From positions 1 through 47,277 of the forward strand of contig JBDKTO010000117.1 in assembly GCA_039680175.1 (NCBI GenBank): a stretch of DNA of 47,277 nt, read 5' to 3'. Under the pieces are notes generated by a model. It was not told the origin of the DNA, ran no database searches, and saw nothing but the letters and a program-made list of their open reading frames with translations. A program made the translations under genes and the position numbers. Positions 6,764 to 15,562 of this stretch are shown here, one piece after another. Each line of letters opens with the position of its first letter. Within the stretch, counting starts at the first letter, position 1. This DNA comes from Veillonellales bacterium (GTDB taxonomy: Bacteria > Bacillota > Negativicutes > JAAYSF01).

Positions 6764-6907
6764 TCAGCGCGAGGAGAGACGATCCGGCACCGTGAGATTG
6801 CTTCGCTGCGGCTCGCAATGACAGTAAAGGCTATGAACTGTGAACTGTGAGCTGTGAGCCAACCGCCAAGTGCCAAGTGCCAATCACCAAGTGCCAACAA
6901 CCAATAG
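6764..6907. repeat. Shortened palindromic repeat plus heptamer array
   Basis: 6764-6825 is a palindrome copy with a central deletion (GTCAGCGCGAGGAGAGACGA joined to GATTGCTTCGCTGCGG...CAATGACAG). 6830-6907 is a heptamer array (GAACTGT, GAGCTGT, then GCCAAGT, GCCAATC, GCCAACA). The 327-bp gap 6700-7026 holds these, the terminator and the next promoter. Confidence 0.75.
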
Positions 6908-6935
6908 CTTTGCTACAATTTCCCGGTGGCAGCTG

Positions 6936-6965
6936 GGCAGGAAAAACGCTATACTTGTAGAATAA
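6936..6965 (+). promoter_or_regulatory. Sigma-H-like promoter of the LPS assembly and core operon
   Basis: GGCAGGAAAA at 6936 and AGAATAAA at 6959, again 23 nt apart, about 65 nt before the lptD-like ATG at 7027. It could drive the whole tightly packed run through hldC and beyond. Confidence 0.6.
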
Positions 6966-7026
6966 AAAAAGAATTATGGGAAAGTCTATGGTTGCTTTAG
7001 CAAAATTTCTATAGATTGGAGATAAT

Positions 7027-8442
7027 ATGGGGAAAACAAAACTATTTTTGTTTGGTTTGCTGACGTTTAGTCTGGCATTTGGCACTGCTTTATCAGGGCA
7101 GGCGGCCGATAGGCAGGCTGCAGCTGCCAATACAGCTTCTCCGGCAAAAGCTCCCGTCGTGATTGAAGGGGATGAACTTTCCTTTAACGATTTGACAGGC
7201 GATGTATATGCCAACGGCAATGTGATTATGACGCAAAACGGCGATAAAATACTTACAGATCTCCTGCAGGGCAATACGAAGCAGCATGAAGTGTGGATGA
7301 ACGGCAACGCTACTTTTTTGCAGCCGGGGATGATACTGAACGGTTTAGGCGCTCATTACAATTATCAGGAGAAAACAGGAACCATCCGGCAGGCCAAAGG
7401 CGTTTTGGATGAGGCGGGAAAACCGTATCAGGACCATATTGCCGGTCACACTATTGATTTCTCCGCCAAGCAGATCAATATCCACGACGGGATGATTACC
7501 ACCTGCCCGGCGAAGGTGCCTGATTATCATATCAGCGCCACCCGGATTGAAGTATGGCCCGGCGATAAATATATCGCCTATAACGCCAAGTTTTGGATTA
7601 AGAATACAGTGATTTTTTCTTTGCCCAAATATGAGCAGTCCCTGGCAAAAGGGAAGGATGAAAATTCCGCTTTTCCGCGGCTTGGCTACAGCTCCAACAA
7701 TGGCGTATCCATTTCTCAATATTTAGAATATCCCATTGCCGGCCGGCTGTCGGCTTATGGCGATTTGGCCTATTATTCCCACAAAGGATTTAAACCGACT
7801 TACGGTCTGGCAAGCCGGCAGGATAACTATACGGTAAGCCTTTATGACAGCTATACATTCAATGGTGATGATGAATGGGTTCATAAAACGCCGGAACTTA
7901 TGGTCAATTGGAAGCCCTTCCGTATTGGCGGCAGTTCCTGGACGACTCATTTTTTCCTGACTGCCGGTAAATGGAACGCAGACAATGCTTCCGGCTGGCG
8001 GCGCGAATCGAATCTGTATTTCAAAAAAGATCCGATTCTCCTCAGCAAGATTCTTACCTTTGATCTGGGGACAGGCTTTGACAACATCAGATACGGCTAC
8101 AATCAAACATCCAATGATATTTGGATGCTGAATCTGCGTCTGACAGCAAAACCCAACGACCGGCTGACAACCTGGGTCGGCTATAATTTTAACAAGGAAA
8201 GCGGCACCAGCCCTTACGAATATGACAAAATTGATGTGAGCCATGAATTGGTTAACGGAATTACCTATAAGCTGGACCGGATGGATACGTTGACGGTTAA
8301 GACCAGCTATGATACCCAAGGGGAATTTCTGAAAGATGTGGACTATACCTGGAAGCGAAATCTCCACTGCTGGGAAGCCGATTTGACGTACCGGGCCAAA
8401 CGGAGTGAGTGGCGGCTTAAATTGTCAACCCTTTCTTGGTAA
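7027..8442 (+). CDS. lptD: LptD-like LPS assembly outer membrane protein
   Basis: A 471-residue protein. A signal peptide ends near residue 26 (LSGQA). Residues 43-185 are an OstA/LptA-type beta-jellyroll (VVIEGDELSFNDLTGDVYAN, LTDLLQGNTKQHEVWMNGNA) that passes into the LptD signature TTCPAKVPDYHISATRIEV near 157 and FWIKNTVIFSLPKYEQ near 180. The remainder is made of barrel strands. LptD places LPS in the outer leaflet; in proteobacteria it is about 780 residues and needs LptE. This one is much shorter, so the barrel has fewer strands or the protein represents a divergent OstA family. It ends LSTLSW. The next gene follows within 40 nt, so LPS assembly and heptose synthesis appear co-transcribed. 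Confidence 0.75.
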   Translation: MGKTKLFLFGLLTFSLAFGTALSGQAADRQAAAANTASPAKAPVVIEGDELSFNDLTGDVYANGNVIMTQNGDKILTDLLQGNTKQHEVWMNGNATFLQPGMILNGLGAHYNYQEKTGTIRQAKGVLDEAGKPYQDHIAGHTIDFSAKQINIHDGMITTCPAKVPDYHISATRIEVWPGDKYIAYNAKFWIKNTVIFSLPKYEQSLAKGKDENSAFPRLGYSSNNGVSISQYLEYPIAGRLSAYGDLAYYSHKGFKPTYGLASRQDNYTVSLYDSYTFNGDDEWVHKTPELMVNWKPFRIGGSSWTTHFFLTAGKWNADNASGWRRESNLYFKKDPILLSKILTFDLGTGFDNIRYGYNQTSNDIWMLNLRLTAKPNDRLTTWVGYNFNKESGTSPYEYDKIDVSHELVNGITYKLDRMDTLTVKTSYDTQGEFLKDVDYTWKRNLHCWEADLTYRAKRSEWRLKLSTLSW

Positions 8443-8478
8443 GGCAGCGTGGCATTATACGATGGGGGAGGTTTTTCA

Positions 8479-9489
8479 TTGCAAACTTTTTTGACGGATT
8501 GGATAGACAAACTTCAGTCGAAAAAAATTATGGTTATTGGCGATATGGTGGCTGACGTATATCTGGAAGGGAGAATCTCCCGCATTTCCCGGGAAGCGCC
8601 GGTGCTGGTGCTGGAAGACCAGGGCAAAACAGTGGTTCCCGGCGGTGCCGCCAATGTTGTTCACAACGCCGCTGCTTTGGGCGGGGATGTCTATACGGTC
8701 GGCGTCGTCGGGCAGGACTATGCCGGTCGGGAACTGGTTCGCATTTTGGCGGCTAAAAAGATTAAAACGGTTGGTTTGATGGCGGATGACAGCCGGCCGA
8801 CGATTACGAAGACCCGGGTCATGGCGGGGGGGCAGGCCACAGTCCGCCAGCAGATAGTACGGATTGACAAAGAAAAGAAGGAACCGCTGGCGTCTGCCAT
8901 GGAGGAGCGGGTGCTTGATTATATCAGGCAGTATATCGGGCAGATGGACGGAGTCGTGCTGAGCGATTACGGCAGTCACACGGTTTCACCGCTGATTATG
9001 CGCTATGCAATTGATACCTGCCGGTCTGCCAACATTCCCTGTATCGTGGACTCCCGCTACAATGTTATGGCGTTTACGGGAGTCACCCTTGTCAAGCAAA
9101 ATGAGTCGGAAGCCGCGGCGGCTCTGGGAATGAAGTCTCTGGATGAAGCAGCGCTGATTCCCGCGGGACAGGCTTTGCTGAAACAGCTGGAGGCCGAAGC
9201 GGTGCTGATTACCCGCGGACCGGACGGGATGACTTTATTTGAAAAATCCGGCAGTTACAGCCACATTCCCGTCACCAATAAAAGTGAAGTCTACGATGTA
9301 TCCGGGGCAGGCGATACGGTGGTTACCGCCATGATTCTGGCGGTAACTGCCGGAGCTTCTTATGGGGAGGCAGCCCGTCTGGCGAATTTTGCCGCCGGCG
9401 TCGTGGTGAGAAAGCTGGGAACGGCGGCGGTTTCCCCTGATGAATTGCGGGAAGCGATAGGGAGGCATTATGAAAGTCATCAGTCGTGA
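8479..9489 (+). CDS. hldA: D-glycero-beta-D-manno-heptose-7-phosphate kinase (RfaE domain I type), first copy
   Basis: A 336-residue ribokinase-fold enzyme that would phosphorylate heptose 7-phosphate at C1. It shows the kinase N-terminus KKIMVIGDMVADVYLEG, the sugar-binding VPGGAANVVHNAAALGG, a phosphate-site NESEAAA segment and the catalytic DVSGAGDTVVTA near residue 285. The start is a TTG at 8479, because GGGGGAGG lies seven nt before it; a GTG at 8449 in the same frame has a poor RBS. The gene overlaps hldC by 20 bp, the usual partner. A second kinase of the same family is encoded at 16181, so one of the two may have another sugar substrate. Confidence 0.85.
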   Translation: MQTFLTDWIDKLQSKKIMVIGDMVADVYLEGRISRISREAPVLVLEDQGKTVVPGGAANVVHNAAALGGDVYTVGVVGQDYAGRELVRILAAKKIKTVGLMADDSRPTITKTRVMAGGQATVRQQIVRIDKEKKEPLASAMEERVLDYIRQYIGQMDGVVLSDYGSHTVSPLIMRYAIDTCRSANIPCIVDSRYNVMAFTGVTLVKQNESEAAAALGMKSLDEAALIPAGQALLKQLEAEAVLITRGPDGMTLFEKSGSYSHIPVTNKSEVYDVSGAGDTVVTAMILAVTAGASYGEAARLANFAAGVVVRKLGTAAVSPDELREAIGRHYESHQS

Positions 9490-9937
9490 TCGCATCTGCG
9501 ATGCGATTCAACCTATAAAGGCCGCTGGTAAAACCGTTGTTTTTACCAACGGCTGTTTTGACATTCTGCACGCCGGGCATGTCCGCTATCTGGCGGCAGC
9601 TAAAGCACTGGGACATTGTCTGGTGGTCGGTTTGAACAGCGATCAGTCGGTGCGGCGTCTGAAAGGCCCCGCCCGGCCGGTTAACCCGGCGGAAGACCGG
9701 GCCGAAGTACTGGCGGCTTTGGCCGCAGTGGATTTTGTCGTAATATTCGCTGACCCCACGGCCGAAGGTCTGGTGGCTCAGATTCAGCCGGACATCTATG
9801 TCAAAGGCGGCGACTACTGTATAGATTCGCTGCCGGAAGCGAAAATAGCCGCCGCCTACGGCGGCAAAACCGTACTCATACCCCTGGTGGAAGGCCGGTC
9901 AACCAGCAGTATTATTCAGAAGATCAGCAGGGACTAG
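9470..9937 (+). CDS. hldC: D-glycero-beta-D-manno-heptose 1-phosphate adenylyltransferase (RfaE domain II)
   Basis: A 155-residue cytidylyltransferase-fold protein that makes ADP-D,D-heptose from heptose 1-phosphate and ATP. The nucleotide-binding segment TNGCFDILHAGHVRYLAAAK carries the HxGH motif, GLNSDQSVRRLKG follows near residue 50, and GRSTSSIIQKI at the C-terminus is the ISSTxxI-type motif. In E. coli this domain is fused to the kinase as HldE; here the two are separate overlapping genes. Downstream, 9938-10118 is repeat DNA. Confidence 0.92.
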   Translation: MKVISRDRICDAIQPIKAAGKTVVFTNGCFDILHAGHVRYLAAAKALGHCLVVGLNSDQSVRRLKGPARPVNPAEDRAEVLAALAAVDFVVIFADPTAEGLVAQIQPDIYVKGGDYCIDSLPEAKIAAAYGGKTVLIPLVEGRSTSSIIQKISRD

Positions 9938-10105
9938 GGGCTTGTGGGCGGTTGGCTGTAGCTAAGAGCGAGGTGTTGCCGTGGCGGTAGTTTCAACGCT
10001 GGATAGGCGACCGTAGCCGTGAGATTGCTTCGCTGCGGCTGGCAATGACAGAATTTGGTGCCAAGTACTAAGTGCTGTGAACCAACCGCCAATTGCCAAA
10101 AACCA
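9938..10105. repeat. Degenerate repeat cluster
   Basis: 9938-9967 holds heptamer-like units (GTGGGCGGTTGGCTGTAGC). 10017-10051 is only the right arm of the palindromic repeat (GAGATTGCTTCGCTGCGGCT, ending CAATGACAG). 10059-10105 is a heptamer array of the GCCAAGT / ACCAACC type. No gene is seen; the open frame across it belongs to the next gene, which starts at 10119. Confidence 0.6.
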
Positions 10106-10118
10106 GGAGGAATTCTCC

Positions 10119-11138
10119 ATGACTTATCACAACATTCTTATCGTAAAACTCAGCGCCATCGGCGATGTCATTCACGCGCTGCCGGTTTCTCATGCACTTA
10201 GACAGTGTTTTCCCCAAGCCCGGATTACCTGGGTTGTGGAAAAGCCGGCTTACGATTTGCTAACGAATAACCCGGATATTGACGAAATCATTATTTTTGA
10301 TAAACCCCAATTTAAGTCTCTGGCAGGACTGATCCGGCATGCTCCGCCTTTTATCACAGCGCTGCGGCAAAAGCAGTTTGATTTGGCGCTGGATTTGCAG
10401 GGTTTGTTGAAGAGTTCCTTGATTAGCTTTTTCAGCGGAGCCCAGCGGCGTCTCGTTTATCAGAATGCCCGGGAGGGAAGCCGGTTTATCTCTGAACGGG
10501 TGGTTGGCGCTTATGCTAACGGACATGTGGTTGACCGTTATCTGGATGTGGTACGGGCGCTTGGCTGCCGGGTAGAAAAACCTGTTTTTCCGATCCGGGT
10601 CACAGAGCAGGATGCCCGGAGCGCTCAAGCTATTTTGAAACAGGCGGGAGCAGGGGGCGAAATTCCTTACGTAGTATTGGCCCTTGGCGCCAACTGGCCG
10701 AATAAAATCTGGCCGCCGGAGCATTTTGCCGCTTTGGCGGATAAGCTGTTTGCCCGGCAGATTATACCGGTGGCAGTGGGCGGCCCCGGCGACAGAAAGC
10801 TGCTGGATCGTTTGAATCAAACGGCAGAAATTCCCCCCGTTGATTTGATTGGCAAAACCAGCTTAAAACAACTGGCTTATGTTATTCAGCAGGCCGCTGC
10901 CTTTGTCGGCGGCGACACCGGCCCCATGCATTTGTCCGCCGCCCTCGGCACGCCGACGATTGCCTTAATGGGGCCGACCGATGTCAACCGCAACGGTCCG
11001 CTGGGACAAAAAAATACCGCCCTTGTCGCCGGCCGTCCTTGTATCGGCTGCTGGCACCGCAAATGCCCGACAGGGCTTGACTGCCTGGCGGAGATTTCAG
11101 TTGAAGATGTATACCAGGCAATTAAAAAGTTTGTATAA
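10119..11138 (+). CDS. waaC: LPS heptosyltransferase I-like (GT9)
   Basis: A 339-residue GT-B enzyme that would add the first heptose to Kdo on lipid A. The N-terminal KLSAIGDVIHALPVSHALRQ is the WaaC-type opening, LDLQGLLKSSLI near residue 90 is typical of that branch, and the C-terminal domain has ALGANWPNKIWPPEHFA and GGDTGPMHLSAALGTP, which bind the ADP-heptose. The start is the ATG after AGGAGGAATTCTCC; upstream in-frame codons are repeat DNA. Cys-rich CIGCWHRKCPTGLDC near 308-322 is shared with the other GT9 proteins here. WaaC rather than another GT9 is a likely, not certain, assignment. Confidence 0.85.
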   Translation: MTYHNILIVKLSAIGDVIHALPVSHALRQCFPQARITWVVEKPAYDLLTNNPDIDEIIIFDKPQFKSLAGLIRHAPPFITALRQKQFDLALDLQGLLKSSLISFFSGAQRRLVYQNAREGSRFISERVVGAYANGHVVDRYLDVVRALGCRVEKPVFPIRVTEQDARSAQAILKQAGAGGEIPYVVLALGANWPNKIWPPEHFAALADKLFARQIIPVAVGGPGDRKLLDRLNQTAEIPPVDLIGKTSLKQLAYVIQQAAAFVGGDTGPMHLSAALGTPTIALMGPTDVNRNGPLGQKNTALVAGRPCIGCWHRKCPTGLDCLAEISVEDVYQAIKKFV

Positions 11139-11145
11139 AGTTATT

Positions 11146-11245
11146 GTCATTGCGAGGAGGAACGACGAAGCAATCTCAGGAACCGCTGTTGTTTCTTCCG
11201 AGATGTCCCGGATTGCCGCGTCGCTGTCGCTTCTCGCAATGACAG
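11146..11245. repeat. Dispersed palindromic repeat between two heptosyltransferase genes
   Basis: A full-length copy with the left arm GTCATTGCGAGGAGGAACGA and the right end CTTCTCGCAATGACAG. Its centre carries an extra inverted GAAACAACAGCGG-like segment. It begins 8 nt after the waaC stop. Confidence 0.85.
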
Positions 11246-11279
11246 AGATAGTACTATATAAATTTTCTAGGAGTGTCTG

Positions 11280-12302
11280 ATGAAGATTAATCATGCTTCC
11301 ATCAAAAAAATTTTGGTAATCAATCTGGCCTTTATTGGGGATGTCTTATTGACTACCCCGGTGACTAGGGCGCTGCGGGAAAATTATCCCGGCGCGGACA
11401 TTGATATGCTGGTGGTCCCGGTGGCCGAACCTATAGCCAGGCTGAATCCTTATATTCATCAGACTCTTGTTTATGATAAACGGGGCAAGCATAAAAAACC
11501 GTCCCAGCTTTGGCAATTAATCCGTCAGTTGCGGCAGCAAGACTATGATCTCACGGTATCCACTAACTTTGCCCTGCGTGGCTCAATGGTGGCCTGGGCC
11601 AGCGGTGCCAGGTACCGGGCCGGCTATGACGCTCAGCATGCAAAGTGGTTTCTGACCCATGTCGCAGCTTCTCATCGTCCGGTGATCCGTCACGAAGCGG
11701 AAAATCAATTGGATGTTTTGAAGCCCCTGGGAATTACCACTGGGAATACCAGCCTGACTTTGCAAATCAATCCCCTGGACCGGCAAAAGGCAGAAGAAAA
11801 AGTAAAGCGGACCCCCGAAAAATCTTTAGTGGTGCTTTGCCCCGCCGGAAGCTATCCTCGGAAAAGCTGGACAGTGGAAGGTTATGCCGCCTTGCTGCAA
11901 TCATTATCGTCTCAGGCCGACTGCTGTTTGATCGGGGGACCGAAGGAGCAGGCCTGCCTTGAACAAATTAATCACCGGGCGGGAAATCTTGCTCAGGTTT
12001 TCGGCGGCACACTGACCCTGGGAGAGTCATCGGCTCTCATTTCCCAGGCCGATCTGCTGATTACCGTGGATACGGCGCCGCTGCACATTGCTCAGGCAGT
12101 CGACACTCCGGTACTGGCCCTGTTCGGTCCCACAGACCCTAAAGGCTGGGGACCGCGAGGACCGCGGGACATTGTACTTCAGGCTCCGGCAGCATGTGCC
12201 CCCTGCTGGGGAAAAGGAAATTGTGAACGTCATGCTTGTATGGAACAAATCAGCAGCGATCAGGTCGTTTCGGCGGCGTTAAATATGCTGGGGAAGCAGT
12301 AA
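11280..12302 (+). CDS. waaF: LPS heptosyltransferase II-like (GT9)
   Basis: A 340-residue GT-B protein. ILVINLAFIGDVLLTTPVTR opens the acceptor domain. VVLCPAGSYPRKSWTVEGY and VDTAPLHIAQAVDTPVLALF form the donor domain, and the late GPTDPKGWGPRGP loop and CAPCWGKGNCERHACM cysteines are typical of WaaF/RfaF relatives. It would transfer a second heptose from ADP-heptose. The RBS AGGAGTG precedes the ATG. It differs from the next GT9s in having no insertion in the interdomain linker (about residue 178), which makes it a useful reference for them. Confidence 0.82.
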   Translation: MKINHASIKKILVINLAFIGDVLLTTPVTRALRENYPGADIDMLVVPVAEPIARLNPYIHQTLVYDKRGKHKKPSQLWQLIRQLRQQDYDLTVSTNFALRGSMVAWASGARYRAGYDAQHAKWFLTHVAASHRPVIRHEAENQLDVLKPLGITTGNTSLTLQINPLDRQKAEEKVKRTPEKSLVVLCPAGSYPRKSWTVEGYAALLQSLSSQADCCLIGGPKEQACLEQINHRAGNLAQVFGGTLTLGESSALISQADLLITVDTAPLHIAQAVDTPVLALFGPTDPKGWGPRGPRDIVLQAPAACAPCWGKGNCERHACMEQISSDQVVSAALNMLGKQ

Positions 12303-12336
12303 ACCGAACTGTCTCCAGAAGAGGATGTCATAGACG

Positions 12337-13491
12337 ATGAAATTGGCAATTATGGAATCGATTACTACACCCGGCGGTCATGAAGTTGATTTTGACCGTA
12401 TTTTAGTGGAAGAAATTCAGGCATTAGGTCATGAAGCGGTTTTTTATGTGCCGGAGAATTTTGTGTTTAAATACGATTATGGCGTTCCTGTCCGTTATCT
12501 TCCCGGTGAAGGCGTATCATATACCGGGCTAAAGGGTATCGGCAAGATGCTGTTTTCTGTTAAGCGGGAATGGAACCGCCAGCGCTGGTTCCGGGCGTTA
12601 GCTGCTCTCGCCGGCAGGGGCGAATTCGACGCCGTTATCATTCCGACATCAACGTACCGCTATTTGCGGGCACTGAATATCAATAGCTTAAAACACTCTC
12701 CTGTACCGGTAATTTTTATTGTACACGGCATCAATCCCAACGAAGCACCGCGCTTTTTTAAAGCAGTGGAAAAATTGCGCGACTATCCGAATGTGAAAGC
12801 GGCTGTTCTCACTTTTGGCGATGCCTTATTCGGCCATAAGTTTCCCAATGTTTATTGCATCAATCCGCCGGCGTATACACCGCGGGACATTGATTTTCAG
12901 CCTGCCTCGTTCAGCGGAGTCCTTGACCAGGGGCGGCCTCTGCGGCTTGGCTTTTTTGGGCAATACCGCCGGGAAAAACAATTGGATACTTTCTTAGATG
13001 TTTTTTTAACCGGCCAGTATAAACGGCCGATTCAGCTGCAAGTGCAGGGGGCGACAATGAATCCGGATGATTCCGCCGATTTTGAACGGATTATAAAAAA
13101 ATACAGCGGTCATCCTCATATCCGCTTTTTGCATAAAGGCTTGATTGGAAAAGAGTGGCAGACAGCCATCGCCGGTATTGATGCGCTGCTGATGCCCTAT
13201 TCGGCCAGCCGGTACCGGTATCACTGGGCCGGCATGCTGTTTACGGCGATTGGCTACCAAAAACCGGTGGTTCTCAGTTCCGAGATCAATCCGGAAGTGC
13301 TGGCGAAATATGAAATCGGCGTCAGCTTTTCCGGCGGCGATAACCACTCTCTTAAGGAAGCAATTGAGAATTTTGTCAATACCTTTGACGATAAAGCCGC
13401 CCTTTATACCAGGGAACTGGACCGGGCCGCCGCTGATTACTCGTCGGGGAAATTTGCCAAAACGCTGCTTCAGCTGGTTGGGAGATGTTGA
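12337..13491 (+). CDS. GT-B glycosyltransferase, LPS core
   Basis: A 384-residue protein with two Rossmann-like halves: N-terminal LAIMESITTPGGHEVDFDRI to about residue 180, and a C-terminal half beginning PLRLGFFGQYRREKQLD, a GT4-like glycine loop. IDALLMPYSASRYRYHWAGM near 285 occupies the donor-binding place. The family resembles glycosyltransferases that extend the inner core, but I cannot name donor or acceptor. The ATG at 12337 has only a weak RBS, and the stop lies one base before the next start, so translation is probably coupled with the following GT9. Confidence 0.7.
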   Translation: MKLAIMESITTPGGHEVDFDRILVEEIQALGHEAVFYVPENFVFKYDYGVPVRYLPGEGVSYTGLKGIGKMLFSVKREWNRQRWFRALAALAGRGEFDAVIIPTSTYRYLRALNINSLKHSPVPVIFIVHGINPNEAPRFFKAVEKLRDYPNVKAAVLTFGDALFGHKFPNVYCINPPAYTPRDIDFQPASFSGVLDQGRPLRLGFFGQYRREKQLDTFLDVFLTGQYKRPIQLQVQGATMNPDDSADFERIIKKYSGHPHIRFLHKGLIGKEWQTAIAGIDALLMPYSASRYRYHWAGMLFTAIGYQKPVVLSSEINPEVLAKYEIGVSFSGGDNHSLKEAIENFVNTFDDKAALYTRELDRAAADYSSGKFAKTLLQLVGRC

Positions 13492-13492
13492 A

Positions 13493-14641
13493 ATGTCATC
13501 TTTAAAAATACTTGTCATCAACCTAATGCATATCGGGGATCTGCTGCTGGTCACCCCCGTTCTGCGCACACTGCGTACCAATTATCCCCAGGCTCATATC
13601 GCCCTGCTGGCGGATGCCAAACTCAGCGATCTGGTAAAATACAATCAAAATATTGATGAATTAATTGCAATTGATAAAAAAGGCTATCATAATAAATTGG
13701 GCAACTATATTCACTTTATCGCTGAGATACGCCAGCGCCGGTTTAATCTGGTGATCAACCTCCACGCCAATGAGAGGGCTTCGTTTATTGCCGCTTTCAG
13801 CGGCGCCGGCCGGATTATCGGCTATTCCTCCTGGGGACTGGGGAAAATGTTTCAATATTGCATTAAAAACCGCAAAGCCGTCAAGCACCAGATTCATTCC
13901 CACTTTGATGTCTTAAAAGAAGGCCTGGGCATTACCCGCATTGACGACCGGGGAATCGAGATGTGGCTGGACGAAGCGGCCGAAAAAAGTGCGGACGAAA
14001 TCTGGTCCCAATCCTTCCCCCCCAATCCATCTTCTTCGTGTCCTTCGCGCCTTCGCGGTTCCAATCAATCCGATAACTCCAATCCTCCCGTCATCGGTCT
14101 CAACATCGGCGCTTCCTGGCCCACCAAACGCTGGCTGAAGGAATACTATGCCGAACTGGCTGACCGTCTGCTGGAGAAGAACCTTGGCGTAGCCTATTTC
14201 GGCGGCCCTATGGACGAAGAACTGGTTCAGCAAACCATCGCCTTGATGCGGCACAAAGACCACCCTTTGCTCCGGATATTCACCGGCAGGCTGACTCTGC
14301 TGGAACTGGCGGCACTGCTGAAAAAATGTGCCGTCTTCGTCACCAACGATTCCGGCCCGATGCACATTGCCGTGGCCATGGACGTGCCCCTTGTCACCAT
14401 GTTCGGTGCCTCGCCGGTTCCCGGTTTTTACCCCTACAATAACAAGAGCATTTTGATTAAGACTCCGGCAGAGTGCCATCCCTGCGGGGTGCATACCTGC
14501 GAGCACCTGAAATGCATGAAGCAGATTCCAGTGGATATTGTGCTGCAGCATACCTTGAAACTGCTTGAACGGTACGGTAACCAAGTGGGTCACGTTCCCC
14601 GGGACCCGGGACAATATCAATGTCAAATCATCGAATTATAA
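13493..14641 (+). CDS. Heptosyltransferase family protein (GT9) with repeat-derived linker insert
   Basis: A 382-residue protein, about 40 longer than its paralogues here. The acceptor domain begins ILVINLMHIGDLLLVTPVLR; the donor domain begins VIGLNIGASWPTKRWLKEYY at residue 200 and includes NDSGPMHIAVAMDVPLVTMF. Between them, residues about 174-199 (rich in Ser, Pro and Asn) are encoded by a copy of the CCTTCGCGCCTTCGCGGTTC dispersed repeat that also occurs at 14645-14758 and 17302. The last 20 residues (after LERYGNQ) also look unlike the family and may come from another repeat (GGTCACGTTCCCCGGGACCC). The frame is intact, so it is probably functional. It starts one base after the preceding stop. 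Confidence 0.85.
   Translation: MSSLKILVINLMHIGDLLLVTPVLRTLRTNYPQAHIALLADAKLSDLVKYNQNIDELIAIDKKGYHNKLGNYIHFIAEIRQRRFNLVINLHANERASFIAAFSGAGRIIGYSSWGLGKMFQYCIKNRKAVKHQIHSHFDVLKEGLGITRIDDRGIEMWLDEAAEKSADEIWSQSFPPNPSSSCPSRLRGSNQSDNSNPPVIGLNIGASWPTKRWLKEYYAELADRLLEKNLGVAYFGGPMDEELVQQTIALMRHKDHPLLRIFTGRLTLLELAALLKKCAVFVTNDSGPMHIAVAMDVPLVTMFGASPVPGFYPYNNKSILIKTPAECHPCGVHTCEHLKCMKQIPVDIVLQHTLKLLERYGNQVGHVPRDPGQYQCQIIEL
14012..14089. repeat. Dispersed TTCGCGCCTTCGCGGTTC repeat inside the GT9 coding region
   Basis: AATCCATCTTCTTCGTGTCC, then TTCGCGCCTTCGCGGTTCCA, then AATCAATCCGATAACTCCAA, closely follows the order seen outside the gene at 14680-14750. It contributes about 26 codons in frame at the interdomain linker. 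Confidence 0.7.
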
Positions 14642-14644
14642 ATT

Positions 14645-14758
14645 CATTTTTTCCTCTGCGTCCTCTGCGGGTAAACATCCAATCCATCTTCGCGTTCTCC
14701 GCGTCTTTGCGGTTCAAATGACCCCCAATTCTCCCCATCCTTCGCGGTTCAAAATATT
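14645..14758. repeat. Cluster of CTTCGCG/CTTTGCGGTTC dispersed repeats
   Basis: Three partial units follow one another (CCTCTGCGTCCTCTGCGGGT; ATCTTCGCGTTCTCCGCGTC with TTTGCGGTTCAAAT; CCTTCGCGGTTCAAAAT). They lie between the third GT9 and the GT2 gene. The middle unit resembles the copy inside the preceding gene. Confidence 0.65.
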
Positions 14759-14788
14759 AAAGTCCATATTGAGAAAGCAGGAATCGAT

Positions 14789-15547
14789 ATGAAGCTGACA
14801 GTCCTTATATTGGCCAAGAATGAAGAAAAAAACATACGGGCCTGTATCGAAAGCGCATTATTTGCCGATGAAATCATTGTCATTGATGATTTCAGCACCG
14901 ACAACACGGCTAACATTGCCCAAGAACTAGGTGCGAAAGTAGTGCAGCGAGCCATGAACGGCGACTGGGGCTCTCAGCAGACCTTTGCCATTCAGCAGGC
15001 AGCGACGGACTGGATTTTTTTCCTCGATGCCGACGAGCGGATTACCCCGGAGCTTGCTGCCGAAGTGCAGGCTGCAGTGAAACGCAATGAACCCTATACC
15101 TATCTGGTGCCCCGGCTGAATCATACTATGGGAAATGTGCTGCGGCACGGCGGCTGGTATCCTGATTATGGCATTCATCTTTTGCTGCGGGAAGGAAGCT
15201 ATGTGGAAGGGTTTGTTCATCCGCAAATCGTTCACCAGCACCCATTAAAAAAAATCGCCAAACCGATGATCCATTACCCCTACGCCAATTGGGAAAGTTA
15301 TTTTAACAAACTGAATCTGTATACCAAGCTGGCGGCTGAAAAAAACAAGAAAAAAGGGAAACGGGCCAACTTCTTTTTGGATATCATGATCCGGCCTTAT
15401 TTTGCCTTTTTTAAAATGTATATTTTGAAAGCCGGCTGGCGGGACGGGAGAATCGGTTTTATTTTGGCGGTATTTCACTTTTTTTATACGATGGCCAAAT
15501 ATGTAAAATTGTATTATATTCAAGATATAAACGATGACAAAAAGTAA
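14789..15547 (+). CDS. WaaE/KdtX-like GT2 glycosyltransferase, LPS core
   Basis: A 252-residue GT-A protein. LTVLILAKNEEKNIRACIES opens the fold, VIDDFSTDNT binds the nucleotide sugar, and FFLDADERITPEL has the DxD-type metal site. LREGSYVEGFVHPQI and the later PMIHYPYANWESYFNKLNLY are typical of the WaaE group, which adds a beta-linked glucose to inner-core heptose. A C-terminal hydrophobic segment (FILAVFHFFYTMAKYV) suggests membrane association. The RBS AGCAGG precedes the ATG. The stop is 16 nt from the next start. Confidence 0.82.
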   Translation: MKLTVLILAKNEEKNIRACIESALFADEIIVIDDFSTDNTANIAQELGAKVVQRAMNGDWGSQQTFAIQQAATDWIFFLDADERITPELAAEVQAAVKRNEPYTYLVPRLNHTMGNVLRHGGWYPDYGIHLLLREGSYVEGFVHPQIVHQHPLKKIAKPMIHYPYANWESYFNKLNLYTKLAAEKNKKKGKRANFFLDIMIRPYFAFFKMYILKAGWRDGRIGFILAVFHFFYTMAKYVKLYYIQDINDDKK

Positions 15548-15562
15548 TGAAGGGGATGATTT

